Positions 17,205 to 26,150 of a DNA stretch of 64,000 nt are shown here, in pieces. The translations under genes and the position numbers were made by a program. This DNA comes from Mycobacterium bourgelatii (GTDB taxonomy: Bacteria; Actinomycetota; Actinomycetes; Mycobacteriales; Mycobacteriaceae): NCBI RefSeq assembly GCF_010723575.1, contig NZ_BLKZ01000001.1:3038001-3102000 (forward strand), written 5' to 3'. The notes below the pieces were generated by a model. The model saw only the letters and a list, made by a program, of their open reading frames with translations. It made no database searches and was not told the DNA's origin. How positions within the stretch are numbered: position 1 is the stretch's first letter; every line of letters starts with the position of its first letter.

Positions 17205-18152
17205 GTGGATGTCGTTTATCCAGGCTTCTTAGCCATGCTGCCCGAACCCATGCGGGACCCGGTGTTCTTCGCCATCCCGTTTTTTCTGCTCCTGTTGACC
17301 CTTGAATGGCTAGCGGCACGCAAGCTCGAAAGCATCGAAGAACCAGAGACCGGCGCCCCACGGCCGGCCGCCGGGGCGCACTGGGCCCGTGACTCCATCA
17401 CGAGCGTCTCCATGGGGTTCGTTTCGATATTCACCACCGCTGTGTGGAAGACGTTGGCCCTACTCGGCTACGCCGCGTTGTACGTCTATGTCGCGCCCTG
17501 GCACCTCTCGGCCGGCCAGTGGTACACGTGGGTCATCGCGATCTTGGGTGTCGACCTGATCTACTACGCCTACCACCGCGGCGCCCACCGCATTCGGTTG
17601 CTGTGGGCCACCCACCAAGCGCACCACTCGAGCCAATACTTCAACTTCGCCACCGCGTTGCGGCAGAAGTGGAACGACAGCGTCAAAATCCTGATGTGGC
17701 TTCCGCTGCCGCTCTTGGGCCTGCCGCCCTGGATGATCTTCTTCAGCTGGTCGCTGAACCTGATCTATCAGTTCTGGATCCACACCGAACGGATCGACAA
17801 GCTGCCGCGCTGGTTCGAGTTCGTCTTCAACACGCCGTCCCACCACCGGGTGCACCACGGGATGGACAAGATCTACCTGGACAAGAACTACGGCGGCATC
17901 GTGATCATCTGGGACCGGCTGTTCGGCAGCTTCCAGCCGGAGGTCTTCCGGCCGCACTACGGGCTGACCAAACAGGTCGACACCTTCAACATCTGGAAGT
18001 TGCAGACGTACGAATACGTGGCTATTGCCCGCGACTTCCGGCGCGCGAAGCGGCTGCGGGATCGGCTGGGCTACGTCTTCGGGCCGCCGGGCTGGCAACC
18101 GCGCGTCACCGCCGCAACCGACGATAAGACCCCACTGGTCACCTCGGGGTAA
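17205..18152 (+). CDS. erg3: Sterol desaturase / fatty acid hydroxylase family membrane protein (Erg3-like, Rv1814 type)
   Basis: Di-iron membrane oxygenase-like protein. Three histidine clusters are visible: HRGAH, HQAHH and HHRVHH, the ligand pattern of the fatty acid hydroxylase superfamily, between several hydrophobic segments. The real substrate in mycobacteria is not established; the Erg3 name is by similarity. The start is uncertain: GTG 17205 is preceded by TAATCT (17192-17197) seven bases upstream, fitting a leaderless mycobacterial transcript; ATG 17235 or ATG 17250 (MRDPVFF, the start remembered for Rv1814) are alternatives. It diverges from the hydrolase gene. Confidence 0.87.
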   Translation: MDVVYPGFLAMLPEPMRDPVFFAIPFFLLLLTLEWLAARKLESIEEPETGAPRPAAGAHWARDSITSVSMGFVSIFTTAVWKTLALLGYAALYVYVAPWHLSAGQWYTWVIAILGVDLIYYAYHRGAHRIRLLWATHQAHHSSQYFNFATALRQKWNDSVKILMWLPLPLLGLPPWMIFFSWSLNLIYQFWIHTERIDKLPRWFEFVFNTPSHHRVHHGMDKIYLDKNYGGIVIIWDRLFGSFQPEVFRPHYGLTKQVDTFNIWKLQTYEYVAIARDFRRAKRLRDRLGYVFGPPGWQPRVTAATDDKTPLVTSG

Positions 18153-18226
18153 CGTCAAGCGTTCTCGGCGCGAAAAACCAAGACGTGTGGTCGGCGCCGA
18201 ACCGACCTCGACGATCGGAGTTCAGA

Positions 18227-18895
18227 GTGCGCCGCTTGGCAATGCGCGCAGGTGCCGCCGTGATTGGCGCCGCGGCACTGGTAGCCGGAGTTTCCCCGAC
18301 GATCGCCCGTGCCGATCCTGCCCTGGTGTTCCCGGGCATGGAGATCCATCAGGACACCCACGTCTGCACGTTGGCCTACGTGGACCCCGGGCTGCGGATG
18401 GCGTTTACCGCGGGGCATTGCCGTGGCGACGGACCCGTCACCGACCGGGACGGCAACGTGATAGGGCACCTGGCGGCTTTCCGGGATAGCACTCCCAGCG
18501 GCTCGACCGTGGCAACCGACGAAGCGATCGATGACTATGAGGCGATCGCACTGGCCGACAACGTGGCGGTGAACAACATCTTGCCGGGTGGGCGTCCCGT
18601 GGTATCGAGGCCGGGTCTGGTGCCGGCACCCGGTCAGCCGGTTTGCCATTTCGGCATCAGCACCGGTGAAACCTGCGGAACGGTCGTGAGCGCCAACAAC
18701 GGGTGGTTCACCATGACCGGCGGCGTGGCGAGTCAGAAAGGTGACTCCGGCGGGCCGGTGTATCTCGCGGGCGGGGGCCCCGCAGAGCTCATCGGGATCT
18801 TCAACAGCGTCTGGGGGGACCTGCCCGCCGCCGTTTCGTGGCAGGCCGCCTCCGAGCAGATGCGCGAGGATCTCGGAATTTCGGTCCGGGGCTAG
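18227..18895 (+). CDS. Secreted trypsin-like serine protease (Rv1815 type)
   Basis: 222-residue secreted protein with a chymotrypsin fold. A signal peptide covers residues 1 to about 29 (ending ARA-DP). Probable triad: His64 (TAGHC), Asp103 (DDYEAI) and Ser174 (GDSGGP). Four cysteines in the mature part (including HVC, GHC, VCHF and ETCG) could form two disulfides, suiting an exported enzyme. GTG 18227 has GGAG upstream and places the signal peptide at the N-terminus. Length and motifs agree with the remembered Rv1815 (221 residues). Target unknown. Confidence 0.88.
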   Translation: MRRLAMRAGAAVIGAAALVAGVSPTIARADPALVFPGMEIHQDTHVCTLAYVDPGLRMAFTAGHCRGDGPVTDRDGNVIGHLAAFRDSTPSGSTVATDEAIDDYEAIALADNVAVNNILPGGRPVVSRPGLVPAPGQPVCHFGISTGETCGTVVSANNGWFTMTGGVASQKGDSGGPVYLAGGGPAELIGIFNSVWGDLPAAVSWQAASEQMREDLGISVRG

Positions 18896-18901
18896 CCGGG
18901 G

Positions 18902-19363
18902 CTAGCCCGCCAGCGCGAAGACCGGGATCAGGGGCGCCGCGGCACGCAACTCGTCATCGGTGGACGCCGGTGTCAAACCCAACACGTAGCCCTTGACCTG
19001 CCAATACCACCTGGCCAGGTAGCGCTTCAGGAGTTCGGGTTTGTCGTCATCGGCGACTTCGTGGATCGCGGTGGGAGTAGACGGTGTGTCGCTACGGAAG
19101 GCGGGGCGGCGGGGACCCAGCTCGACGACACCCGCGGCCCTGACGTTGCGTGCCCATTGCGTCTCGCCTCTCGGTGAGACGACATAGTCCACGCCGTCGA
19201 CGGTCAACAGGTTGATCACCACCGCGCGCATCTGCCCCGTCTTGCGGCCCCGCACCCGCAGCGCTCGCGTACCCGCCACGCTGATTCCGCGTTCGGCGAG
19301 GTAGCGGATCACCGTGTTCGCTGCCCGTGCCATCCCGTTCGGCTTCTCGTAGCGCGTGGCCAT
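18902..19363 (-). CDS. Deazaflavin (F420)-dependent nitroreductase family protein
   Basis: 153 residues with the Ddn/AclJ-type split-barrel pattern: GRKTGQMRAVVINLLTVDG and a following PRGETQWARNVRAAG segment, which in relatives bind the F420 phosphate tail. Probably an F420-dependent reductase; the substrate is unknown. ATG at 19363 has GAGGA upstream. It is divergent from the TetR gene at 19479, and the shared 115-base spacer carries two operator-like repeats, so it is a plausible regulatory target of that repressor. It converges with the protease gene; the two stops are six bases apart within a repeated GGGCTAGCC. Confidence 0.86.
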   Translation of the reverse strand: MATRYEKPNGMARAANTVIRYLAERGISVAGTRALRVRGRKTGQMRAVVINLLTVDGVDYVVSPRGETQWARNVRAAGVVELGPRRPAFRSDTPSTPTAIHEVADDDKPELLKRYLARWYWQVKGYVLGLTPASTDDELRAAAPLIPVFALAG

Positions 19364-19389
19364 TGTGTCCTCATCCCAGTCAGCGTTCA

Positions 19390-19404
19390 GAGAGCAGTGC
19401 TCTC
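19390..19404. promoter_or_regulatory. Perfect palindrome, likely TetR operator (site 1)
   Basis: GAGAGCA-G-TGCTCTC is a perfect inverted repeat with 7-base arms around one base, located between the divergent deazaflavin reductase and TetR genes. The 18-base sequence starting at 19391 is repeated with two mismatches 55 bases downstream. Size and place fit an autoregulatory TetR operator. Confidence 0.6.
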
Positions 19405-19443
19405 GGTTCTACAGACACGCTCCCACGGGGTTGGCCGATAGTC

Positions 19444-19463
19444 AAGAGCAGCGTTCTCGGTTG
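19444..19463. promoter_or_regulatory. Imperfect second copy of the TetR operator (site 2)
   Basis: AGAGCAGCGTTCTCGGTT (19446-19463) matches site 1 (AGAGCAGTGCTCTCGGTT) at 16 of 18 positions but loses part of the dyad symmetry. It ends 15 bases before the TetR start codon, suited to repressing that gene. Confidence 0.5.
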
Positions 19464-19478
19464 TGCCAGACTTCCCGG

Positions 19479-20186
19479 ATGGGCAAGCGCCAGGACTCGC
19501 GAGAGCAGGTCGAGGCGAGAATCATCGAACTCGGTCGACAGCAACTGGTCGAGCACGGCGCCGCCGGCCTGTCGCTGCGGGCGATCGCCCGTGATCTGGG
19601 CATGGTGTCATCGGCGGTGTACCGCTACGTGTCCAGTAGGGACGAGTTGCTGACCTTACTGTTGGTCGACGCCTACTCCGAGCTGGCCGATGCGGTGGAC
19701 CGGGCCCGCGACGCCACGGCCGTGGGTTGGTGGGGCGACGACGTCCTCGCGATCGCACACGCGGTCCGTCAATGGGCGGTCGCGCACCCGGCTCGGTGGG
19801 CTTTGCTCTACGGCAGCCCGGTGCCCGGGTATCACGCTCCGCCGGAGCGCACCGTCGGCGTTGGCACCCGCGTCGTGGCGGCGCTTCTCGACGCGGTCGC
19901 GGCCGGGATTACCACCGGAGAGATCATGTTGACCGACGACATTGCGCCACAACCGATGTCGTCGGACTTCGAACGGATTCGCAAGGAGTTCGGATTCCCA
20001 GGCGACGATCGGGTGATGGCCAAGTGCTTCACACTCTGGGCGGGTGTGCTGGGTGCGGTCAGCCTCGAGGTTTTCGGCCAATACGGTGCCGACACCCTCA
20101 CCAACCCGGCGGCTGTGTTCGATACCCAGGTGCGGTTCCTAATCGACATGCTGGGGAGCGCTGACGACCCGTCTCCGGTGCGATAA
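19479..20186 (+). CDS. TetR family transcriptional regulator (Rv1816 type)
   Basis: 235-residue one-component repressor. The N-terminal helix-turn-helix domain (about residues 8-55) reads LSLRAIARDLGMVSSAVYRYVSSRDELL, a textbook TetR recognition region. The C-terminal ligand domain (about 75-225) has the WAxxHPARWALLYGSPVPGY pattern of TetR_C_25-like mycobacterial regulators. The ATG at 19479 begins MGKRQDSREQVEARI; an in-frame start further upstream would run through the operator repeats. Two operator copies lie just upstream. Ligand unknown. Confidence 0.92.
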   Translation: MGKRQDSREQVEARIIELGRQQLVEHGAAGLSLRAIARDLGMVSSAVYRYVSSRDELLTLLLVDAYSELADAVDRARDATAVGWWGDDVLAIAHAVRQWAVAHPARWALLYGSPVPGYHAPPERTVGVGTRVVAALLDAVAAGITTGEIMLTDDIAPQPMSSDFERIRKEFGFPGDDRVMAKCFTLWAGVLGAVSLEVFGQYGADTLTNPAAVFDTQVRFLIDMLGSADDPSPVR

Positions 20187-20286
20187 CGCTGCGGCAAAAC
20201 CGAAATTAGAACGTGTTCAGCCGGATGTTTAGCAGCTCCGACGCTCCCTGGCGGCAAAGTTCTCGGCTCGGCTATTCTGCGAGACG

Positions 20287-20787
20287 ATGAACCTTCCCGT
20301 TCAGTCGCCAACGCAGATCGCCTGGGTGACGCCCGACCTCGATGCCACCGAAAAAACGCTTACCGCCCTGCTAGGCGTCCGAAAGTGGGTGCGGATACCC
20401 GATGTGCATTTCGCTCCCGACACCTGCAGCTACCACGGCGAGCCCGCAGATTTCTTTGCCCACATCTCGCTGAGCTACCTCGGGGACACGCAGTTGGAGC
20501 TGATCGAGCCGATTCGCGGCGAGAATATCTATAGTGACTTTCTGCGCGACCACGGATCCGGGCTGCACCACATCTGCGTCGAGGCGGACAGCCTCAATGG
20601 CTTCGACGCGGCCCTGGCCGAAGTGGCTGCTAACGGCGCCCCCGTCGTCCAGCAGGGCGTGATGCCGGGCGGGATGCACTTCGGCTACGTGGCCGCCCCA
20701 GCAGCCGGGGTGCCATACCTCGAATTCGCTTACGTGTCACCACAAATGCGGACTTTTTACGACTACATCAAACAGGAGCAACGGTGA
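20287..20787 (+). CDS. VOC (glyoxalase/bleomycin-resistance fold) metalloenzyme
   Basis: 166 residues with two beta-alpha-beta-beta-beta modules of the vicinal oxygen chelate fold: ITWVTPDLDATEKTLTALLG-like first half and GLHHICVEADSLNGFDAAL second half. Candidate metal ligands include His in HISLSY, Glu in QLELIEP, His in GLHHI and Glu in LEFAYV. Its GTGA overlap with the flavoprotein gene at 20784 implies they act together, perhaps in steroid or other ring compound catabolism (inference). I do not remember a VOC gene next to Rv1817 in M. tuberculosis. Confidence 0.85.
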   Translation: MNLPVQSPTQIAWVTPDLDATEKTLTALLGVRKWVRIPDVHFAPDTCSYHGEPADFFAHISLSYLGDTQLELIEPIRGENIYSDFLRDHGSGLHHICVEADSLNGFDAALAEVAANGAPVVQQGVMPGGMHFGYVAAPAAGVPYLEFAYVSPQMRTFYDYIKQEQR

Positions 20788-22283
20788 GCACCGAAATCCC
20801 AGCCACAATCCATGCCGACACGGTGACGTCCTGGTCGGACGAGGTCGACGTGCTGGTGGTGGGATTCGGCATCGGCGGCGGCTGCGCCGCGGTCAGCGCC
20901 GCCGCGGCGGGTGCGCGGGTGCTGGTCTTGGAACGCGGCGGCGCGGCGGGCGGCACGACTTCGCTTGCCGGCGGGCACTTTTACCTCGGTGGCGGAACGG
21001 CGGTCCAGCAGGCGACGGGTCACGACGACACGCCGGAAGAGATGTACAAGTACCTCGTCGCGGTTTCCCGACAACCCGACCACGCCAAGATTCGCGCCTA
21101 CTGTGAAGGCAGCGTCGAGCACTTCAATTGGCTTGAGGCACTGGGCTTTCAGTTCGAGCGCAGCTTCTACCCCGGCAAGGTGGTCGTGCCGCCCGGCACC
21201 GAGGGGTTGAGCTACACCGGCAACGAAAAGGTGTGGCCCTTTTGTGAGCAGGCGAAGCCGGCTCCCCGCGGGCACTCCGTCCCCGTACCAGGCGAACTGG
21301 GCGGAGCGGCGATGGTCATCGATCTGCTGGTCAAACGCGCCGATGAACTCGGGGTAGCGATCCGCTACGAGACGGGCGTAACCAACCTCATCCTGGACGA
21401 CGCCGGGGCGGTGGCCGGTGCGTCCTGGAAACACTTCTCCGAGACCGGAGCGGTCAAGGCGAAGTCGGTCGTCATCGCGGCGGGGGGCTTCGCGATGAAC
21501 CCCGAAATGGTCGCCGAGCACACCCCCGCATTGGGTCAACCGCGACGCACCAAACACCACGGTCTGGTGGCCCCCTACATCTTGGGGAACCCCAACGACG
21601 ACGGGCTGGGCATCCGACTGGGGCTATCGGCGGGTGGGGCCACCGAAAACATGGACGAGTTGTTCATCACCGCGGCGGCCTATCCACCAGAAATCCTGCT
21701 GACCGGGGTGATCGTCAACAAGGAAGGCAAGCGCTTCGTCGCCGAAGACTCCTACCATTCGCGCACTTCGGCTTTCGTGTTGGAGCAGCCGGACCAAACG
21801 GCTTACCTGATCGTCGACGAAGCACACATGCAGATGCCTGAGATGCCACTCATCCGCTTCCTCGATGGCTACGAGACGATCGCCGAATTGGAAACCGCAC
21901 TGGACATTCCCGCCGGAAACGTCGCGGCCACGTTGGACCGCTACAACGAGTTCGCCGCCAGAGGCGAGGACCCCGACTTTCACAAACAGCCGGAATACGT
22001 TGCGGCACAGGACAAAGGGCCATGGGCGGTGTTCGACCTCTCGCTGGGGCGGGCAATGTACTCGGGATTCACCCTTGGCGGCCTGAGGGTGTCGCTGGAT
22101 GGCGAAGTGCTGCGCGAGGACGGGTCGGTGGTGCCGGGACTGTACGCCGCCGGGGCATGTGCTTCCAACCTCGCTCAGGACGGCAAGGGGTACGCCAGCG
22201 GCACGCAGTTGGGGGAGGGGTCGTTCTTCGGCCGCCGCGCCGGATCGCACGCGGCGGCCAAGGCTGCGGCCAAAGCGACCTAG
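20784..22283 (+). CDS. FAD-dependent oxidoreductase, fumarate reductase/ketosteroid dehydrogenase-like (Rv1817 type)
   Basis: 499-residue flavoprotein of the FAD_binding_2 family. The N-terminal dinucleotide motif is VVVGFGIGGGCAAVSAAAAG ending in an acidic LVLERG; a C-terminal GLYAAGACASN plus YASGTQLGEGSFFGRRAG completes the FAD site. Relatives include 3-ketosteroid delta-1-dehydrogenase and fumarate reductase; the substrate here is unknown. GTG start at 20784 overlaps the VOC stop by four bases. The 3' end converges with the ABC transporter: the two stop codons interleave in a single CTAG (22280-22283). Confidence 0.9.
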   Translation: MSTEIPATIHADTVTSWSDEVDVLVVGFGIGGGCAAVSAAAAGARVLVLERGGAAGGTTSLAGGHFYLGGGTAVQQATGHDDTPEEMYKYLVAVSRQPDHAKIRAYCEGSVEHFNWLEALGFQFERSFYPGKVVVPPGTEGLSYTGNEKVWPFCEQAKPAPRGHSVPVPGELGGAAMVIDLLVKRADELGVAIRYETGVTNLILDDAGAVAGASWKHFSETGAVKAKSVVIAAGGFAMNPEMVAEHTPALGQPRRTKHHGLVAPYILGNPNDDGLGIRLGLSAGGATENMDELFITAAAYPPEILLTGVIVNKEGKRFVAEDSYHSRTSAFVLEQPDQTAYLIVDEAHMQMPEMPLIRFLDGYETIAELETALDIPAGNVAATLDRYNEFAARGEDPDFHKQPEYVAAQDKGPWAVFDLSLGRAMYSGFTLGGLRVSLDGEVLREDGSVVPGLYAAGACASNLAQDGKGYASGTQLGEGSFFGRRAGSHAAAKAAAKAT

Positions 22284-24205
22284 ACCTGCGCGGGTTCTTT
22301 CTCCAGCCTGCCCAGCCGCCACTCGCCGTCTCCGAGCAGGTGGAGTTCGTGAGTGTGGTGCTGCTCGACGGTGCTGCGGTGGCTCACACTGACCAGGATG
22401 GTGTCCGGCAGCTCCGTGCGGACGAGTGAATAAAGCATGAACTCGAGACCCTCGTCGAGCGCGGAGGTCGACTCGTCGAAGAAGATGACCTTGGGGCGCG
22501 TTAAGAGTATGCGCGCGAACGCGATCCGCTGTTGCTCGCCGGGGGAGAGGACCTTCGCCCAGTCGAGCACATCGTCCAACCGGTCGACCAGATGGGGGAG
22601 CGCGACCTTTCGCAGTGTGCTTCTCAAGGTGTCGTCGTCGATCGTGTTTTCTTTCGCCGGGTACGACACCACCGCACGCAGATCGCCGAGCGGCACGTAC
22701 GGCATCTGGGAGAGGAACATCGTCTCGTTGGGGCCGCACGGGCGGGTCAGCGTCCCGGAGCAGAACGGCCACAGCTCGGCCAGGCTGCGCAGCAGGGTGG
22801 TCTTGCCGCTACCGGACGGACCGGTGACCACCAGGGTGTCACCGACCTCGAGGCGCATGTCCAGCGGTCTGATGAGCTGCCGTCCGTCCGGGGTGCGGAC
22901 CTCGACATCGTCGAGCACGACAGCTCCATCGATACCCGGGTTCGTGGTGACTTCGGGCAGCGCTCTGCCTTCTTCGTTGGCGACGACGAGGCCGTGCAGA
23001 CGGATGATTGCGGCCCGGTAGCCGGCGAACGAGTCGTAGGCGTTCCGGAAGAACGACAGCCCGGCCTGGATACTGCCGAACGCCGACGCGGACTGCGACA
23101 TGGCGCCAAGTTTGATCTCGCCGGCCAGAAACCGCGGGAACTGGAGGATGAACGGCACCACCGTGATGATCTGGCTCACCGAGACGTTCCAGCCGTAGAA
23201 CCCGATCATCCGGTTGATGTAGCGCTTGTAGTTGGAAACGACCGGCTCGAACAGCCGCCGCAACCCGGTGCGCTCAGCCAGTTCGCCGCGGTAGAACGCG
23301 ACGGCCTCTGAGGCATCACGCAGCCGCACCAGCGCATACCGGAATGCGGCGTTGAATTTTTCGTTGTTGAAGGCCAGCCAGATGATTGGTCGGCCGATCC
23401 AGAACGCAAAAATGGTGGCGAGCAGCACGTAGGTCAACAAGATCCAGAACATTGCCCGCGGTAGTGAGAGGCCGATGACGGGCAGGGTGAGCGTGCCGGA
23501 TAGGCCCCACAGAATCCCGGTAAACGAAATCATCGAGGTGATGGCTTCGATCCCGCCGAACAGCAGTGTGGTCTTGGTGTAGTTGCCCGGGGTATTCGGC
23601 AATGGACCGACGCCGGTGGTGAAGATGTCGACGTCGGTCTGGATGCGCTGGTCAGGGTTGTCGATCGTGTCGTCGATGAAGCGGGCCCGGTAGTAAGCCT
23701 TGCCGTCGAGCCAGTCGTCGGTGAGCCGATCGGTCAACCAGGCGCGCCACCTCAGCATGAACCGCTGCATCAGGAACAGATCGAGCATGATGCGTGCGAC
23801 ATGGATGGTGGCCAGGATGCTGAAAATGCCGATGGAGAACCAGAAGCCGACTTTCCCGGAATTTCGGACGGCCTCGTCGTGGTTGCCCAGGCCCGCTGCA
23901 ACCGCTTGAAAGCTGTTCATCATGTCGCGGCCCTGGTAGGAGAGCAGCACATCGATGCGAACTCCCGCGACCACCGACAGCAGCAGCACCCCAAGCCAGA
24001 TCCAGACCGGAATGCTCTCGCGGCCCAGGAAGTAGCCACTGGTGACACGCCAGAACTGTTTGCCCCAAGTGGTGAATCGGTGGATCAGCACCAGGATGAC
24101 CATGGTGCTCACCGCCGCGATAGCCCACGCCTGAGCGAGCCACTCCAGCGAATTCCAGAGTTCGCTGCCCCAGTCCCGCGTGGAGATGAACATGTCCGGA
24201 TTCAT
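22280..24205 (-). CDS. bacA: BacA-type ABC importer, fused membrane and ATPase domains (Rv1819c type)
   Basis: 641-residue SbmA/BacA-like transporter with ATPase. N-terminal half: about six membrane helices and the family stretch DETIDNPDQRIQ-like (here DDTIDNPDQRIQTDVDIF). C-terminal half: Walker A GPSGSGKTT, signature LSPGEQQRIAFAR and Walker B VIFFDES. M. tuberculosis Rv1819c (639 residues) imports vitamin B12 and hydrophilic peptides such as bleomycin. ATG at 24205 (MNPDMFIS) gives the expected length; a longer in-frame start at 24271 is possible but adds a Cys-rich stretch not expected in the family. Confidence 0.92.
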   Translation of the reverse strand: MNPDMFISTRDWGSELWNSLEWLAQAWAIAAVSTMVILVLIHRFTTWGKQFWRVTSGYFLGRESIPVWIWLGVLLLSVVAGVRIDVLLSYQGRDMMNSFQAVAAGLGNHDEAVRNSGKVGFWFSIGIFSILATIHVARIMLDLFLMQRFMLRWRAWLTDRLTDDWLDGKAYYRARFIDDTIDNPDQRIQTDVDIFTTGVGPLPNTPGNYTKTTLLFGGIEAITSMISFTGILWGLSGTLTLPVIGLSLPRAMFWILLTYVLLATIFAFWIGRPIIWLAFNNEKFNAAFRYALVRLRDASEAVAFYRGELAERTGLRRLFEPVVSNYKRYINRMIGFYGWNVSVSQIITVVPFILQFPRFLAGEIKLGAMSQSASAFGSIQAGLSFFRNAYDSFAGYRAAIIRLHGLVVANEEGRALPEVTTNPGIDGAVVLDDVEVRTPDGRQLIRPLDMRLEVGDTLVVTGPSGSGKTTLLRSLAELWPFCSGTLTRPCGPNETMFLSQMPYVPLGDLRAVVSYPAKENTIDDDTLRSTLRKVALPHLVDRLDDVLDWAKVLSPGEQQRIAFARILLTRPKVIFFDESTSALDEGLEFMLYSLVRTELPDTILVSVSHRSTVEQHHTHELHLLGDGEWRLGRLEKEPAQV

Positions 24206-24393
24206 TCCGGCAAGGTACCCCGCGCATCGGCCGCAAGCGTGGCTAAGGGTCCAACTCTGTGTCGCGAGCAACCGCGGATAGCTCAGCTGATCGGCTTAAC
24301 CCTCTGCAGTGCAACGCAATTCGCTGAAGGCACCGACCGGGTCAGCGGCTCGGCGGTGCGGCGGGCAACGGCGGTGTGATTAAGCTGCCCACC

Positions 24394-26031
24394 ATGAGCA
24401 TCGACGCTCCGACGACCATTCACGCCGGCCGGCTCATCGCCCGTCGGCTCAAGGCGAGCGGCATCGACACGGTTTTCACGCTTTCGGGCGGGCACTTGTT
24501 CTCCCTGTACGACGGCTGCCGGGACGAGCACATCCGGCTGATCGATACCCGTCACGAACAGACCGCAGCCTTTGCCGCCGAGGGCTGGTCGAAGGTGACC
24601 AGGGTGCCGGGCGTGGCCGCGCTGACGGCGGGTCCCGGCGTCACCAACGGAATGAGCGCGATGGCAGCGGCGCAGCAGAACCAGTCGCCGCTGGTGGTGC
24701 TGGGCGGCCGGGCCCCGGCCCAGCGCTGGGGCATGGGTTCGCTGCAGGAGATCGATCACGTGCCATTCGTGGCACCGCTGGCTCGCTTTGCCGCCACGGC
24801 ACAGTCGGGCGAGGACGCCGGCCGGCTGGTCGACGAGGCTTTGCGGGCGGCGGTTGGAGCGCCGTCGGGCGTCGCCTTCGTCGATTTCCCGATGGACCAC
24901 GTGTTCTCCATGGCCCAAGACGACGGCCAGCCCGGCGCCCTGAGCGAGGCGCCCGCCTCACCCACGCCGGACGGCGCCGCGCTGGACCAGGCCGCCGAGT
25001 TGCTGGCGTCGGCTCAACGGCCGGTGATCATGGCCGGTACCAACGTTTGGTGGGGGCATGCCGAGGCCGCGCTGCTGCGGCTTGCCGAGGAGCTTCGGAT
25101 CCCGGTGCTGATGAACGGCATGGCGCGCGGCGTCGTCCCCGCCGACCACCCGCTGGCCTTTTCCCGGGCCCGGTCCAAGGCGTTGAAGGAAGCCGATGTC
25201 GCGCTGATCGTCGGTGTGCCAATGGATTTCCGCCTCGGCTTCGGCGGGGTTTTCGGACCGGACACGCAGCTGGTGGTGGCGGACCGCGTCCAACCTGAAC
25301 GCCAACATCCGCGCCCGATAGCGGCTGGCCTCTACGGGGACCTGAGCGCCGTGCTGTCGACGCTGGCCGGCACCCGCCCCACCGACCATGAGAACTGGAT
25401 CGCAGAGCTTCGGACGGCCGAGCGCGCGGCACGCGACCTGGAGAAGGCCGAGCTCGCCGAGGATCGGATCCCGCTGCACCCGATGCGCGTGTACGCCGAA
25501 CTGGCGCCGATGCTGGACCGCGACGCGGTTGTCGTCATCGACGCGGGGGATTTCGGGTCCTACGCCGGCCGTGTGATCGACAGCTATCAGCCGGGCTGCT
25601 GGCTGGACAGCGGACCGTTCGGTTGTCTCGGCTCCGGTCCCGGCTACGCCCTGGCCGCCAAGCTGGCGCGACCCGACCGCCAAGTGGTGTTGCTGCAGGG
25701 CGACGGCGCCTTCGGGTTCAGCGGCATGGAATGGGACACGCTGATACGACACGGCGTGCCCGTCGTGTCGGTGATCGGCAACAACGGCATCTGGGGCTTG
25801 GAGAAACACCCCATGGAGGCGCTGTACGGCTACTCCGTGGTGGCCGAACTGCGCCCGGGGACCCGCTACGACGAGGTGGTGCGCGCCCTGGGTGGGCACG
25901 GCGAGTTGGTGTCGGCCCCGGCCGAGTTGCGGCCCGCGCTGGAACGCGCCTTCGCCAGCGGCATACCGTCCGTCGTCAACGTGCTCACCGATCCCAGCGT
26001 CGCTTATCCGCGCCGATCCAACTTGGCCTGA
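24394..26031 (+). CDS. ilvG: Thiamine-diphosphate enzyme annotated as acetolactate synthase IlvG
   Basis: 545-residue ThDP-dependent enzyme with the three standard domains: PYR (RHEQTAAFAAEGWSKVT), central FAD-type domain and PP domain with the ThDP motif GDGAFGFSGMEW...NN. Close to Rv1820 (547 residues). Whether it is a true acetohydroxyacid synthase is uncertain because no regulatory subunit is adjacent and relatives include oxalyl-CoA decarboxylase-like enzymes. ATG 24394 (MSIDAPTTIHAGRL) is chosen over 24376 by similarity. It stands alone between bacA (divergent) and secA2. Confidence 0.88.
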   Translation: MSIDAPTTIHAGRLIARRLKASGIDTVFTLSGGHLFSLYDGCRDEHIRLIDTRHEQTAAFAAEGWSKVTRVPGVAALTAGPGVTNGMSAMAAAQQNQSPLVVLGGRAPAQRWGMGSLQEIDHVPFVAPLARFAATAQSGEDAGRLVDEALRAAVGAPSGVAFVDFPMDHVFSMAQDDGQPGALSEAPASPTPDGAALDQAAELLASAQRPVIMAGTNVWWGHAEAALLRLAEELRIPVLMNGMARGVVPADHPLAFSRARSKALKEADVALIVGVPMDFRLGFGGVFGPDTQLVVADRVQPERQHPRPIAAGLYGDLSAVLSTLAGTRPTDHENWIAELRTAERAARDLEKAELAEDRIPLHPMRVYAELAPMLDRDAVVVIDAGDFGSYAGRVIDSYQPGCWLDSGPFGCLGSGPGYALAAKLARPDRQVVLLQGDGAFGFSGMEWDTLIRHGVPVVSVIGNNGIWGLEKHPMEALYGYSVVAELRPGTRYDEVVRALGGHGELVSAPAELRPALERAFASGIPSVVNVLTDPSVAYPRRSNLA

Positions 26032-26060
26032 GTTCCGCGCCGGTCCGCGCCGATCTGTCC

Positions 26061-26122
26061 CGCGAGCGTGCGTGTTGGTACCCCGCCGTTCGGCGTGTCG
26101 CGGACAAACGCGCACGCTCGCG
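26061..26122. repeat. Stem-loop with 12-bp perfect arms between ilvG and secA2
   Basis: CGCGAGCGTGCG (26061-26072) is mirrored by CGCACGCTCGCG (26111-26122), with further partial pairing inside (TGTT against AAC). No T-run follows, so it is not a standard intrinsic terminator. Placement after the ilvG stop suggests a transcription end or a dispersed intergenic element. Confidence 0.6.
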
Positions 26123-26150
26123 CCCGTTTCGGTTCGCGTACCGTTGGGCT

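Noticed and set aside
22280..22283. Interleaved stop codons in CTAG between the flavoprotein and bacA
   Set aside because: Real but a common result of tight convergent packing; recorded in the gene entries only.
25623..26150. Long N-terminal extension of secA2 into ilvG
   Set aside because: It would overlap ilvG and the intergenic stem-loop; family proteins start near the GTG at 26151.
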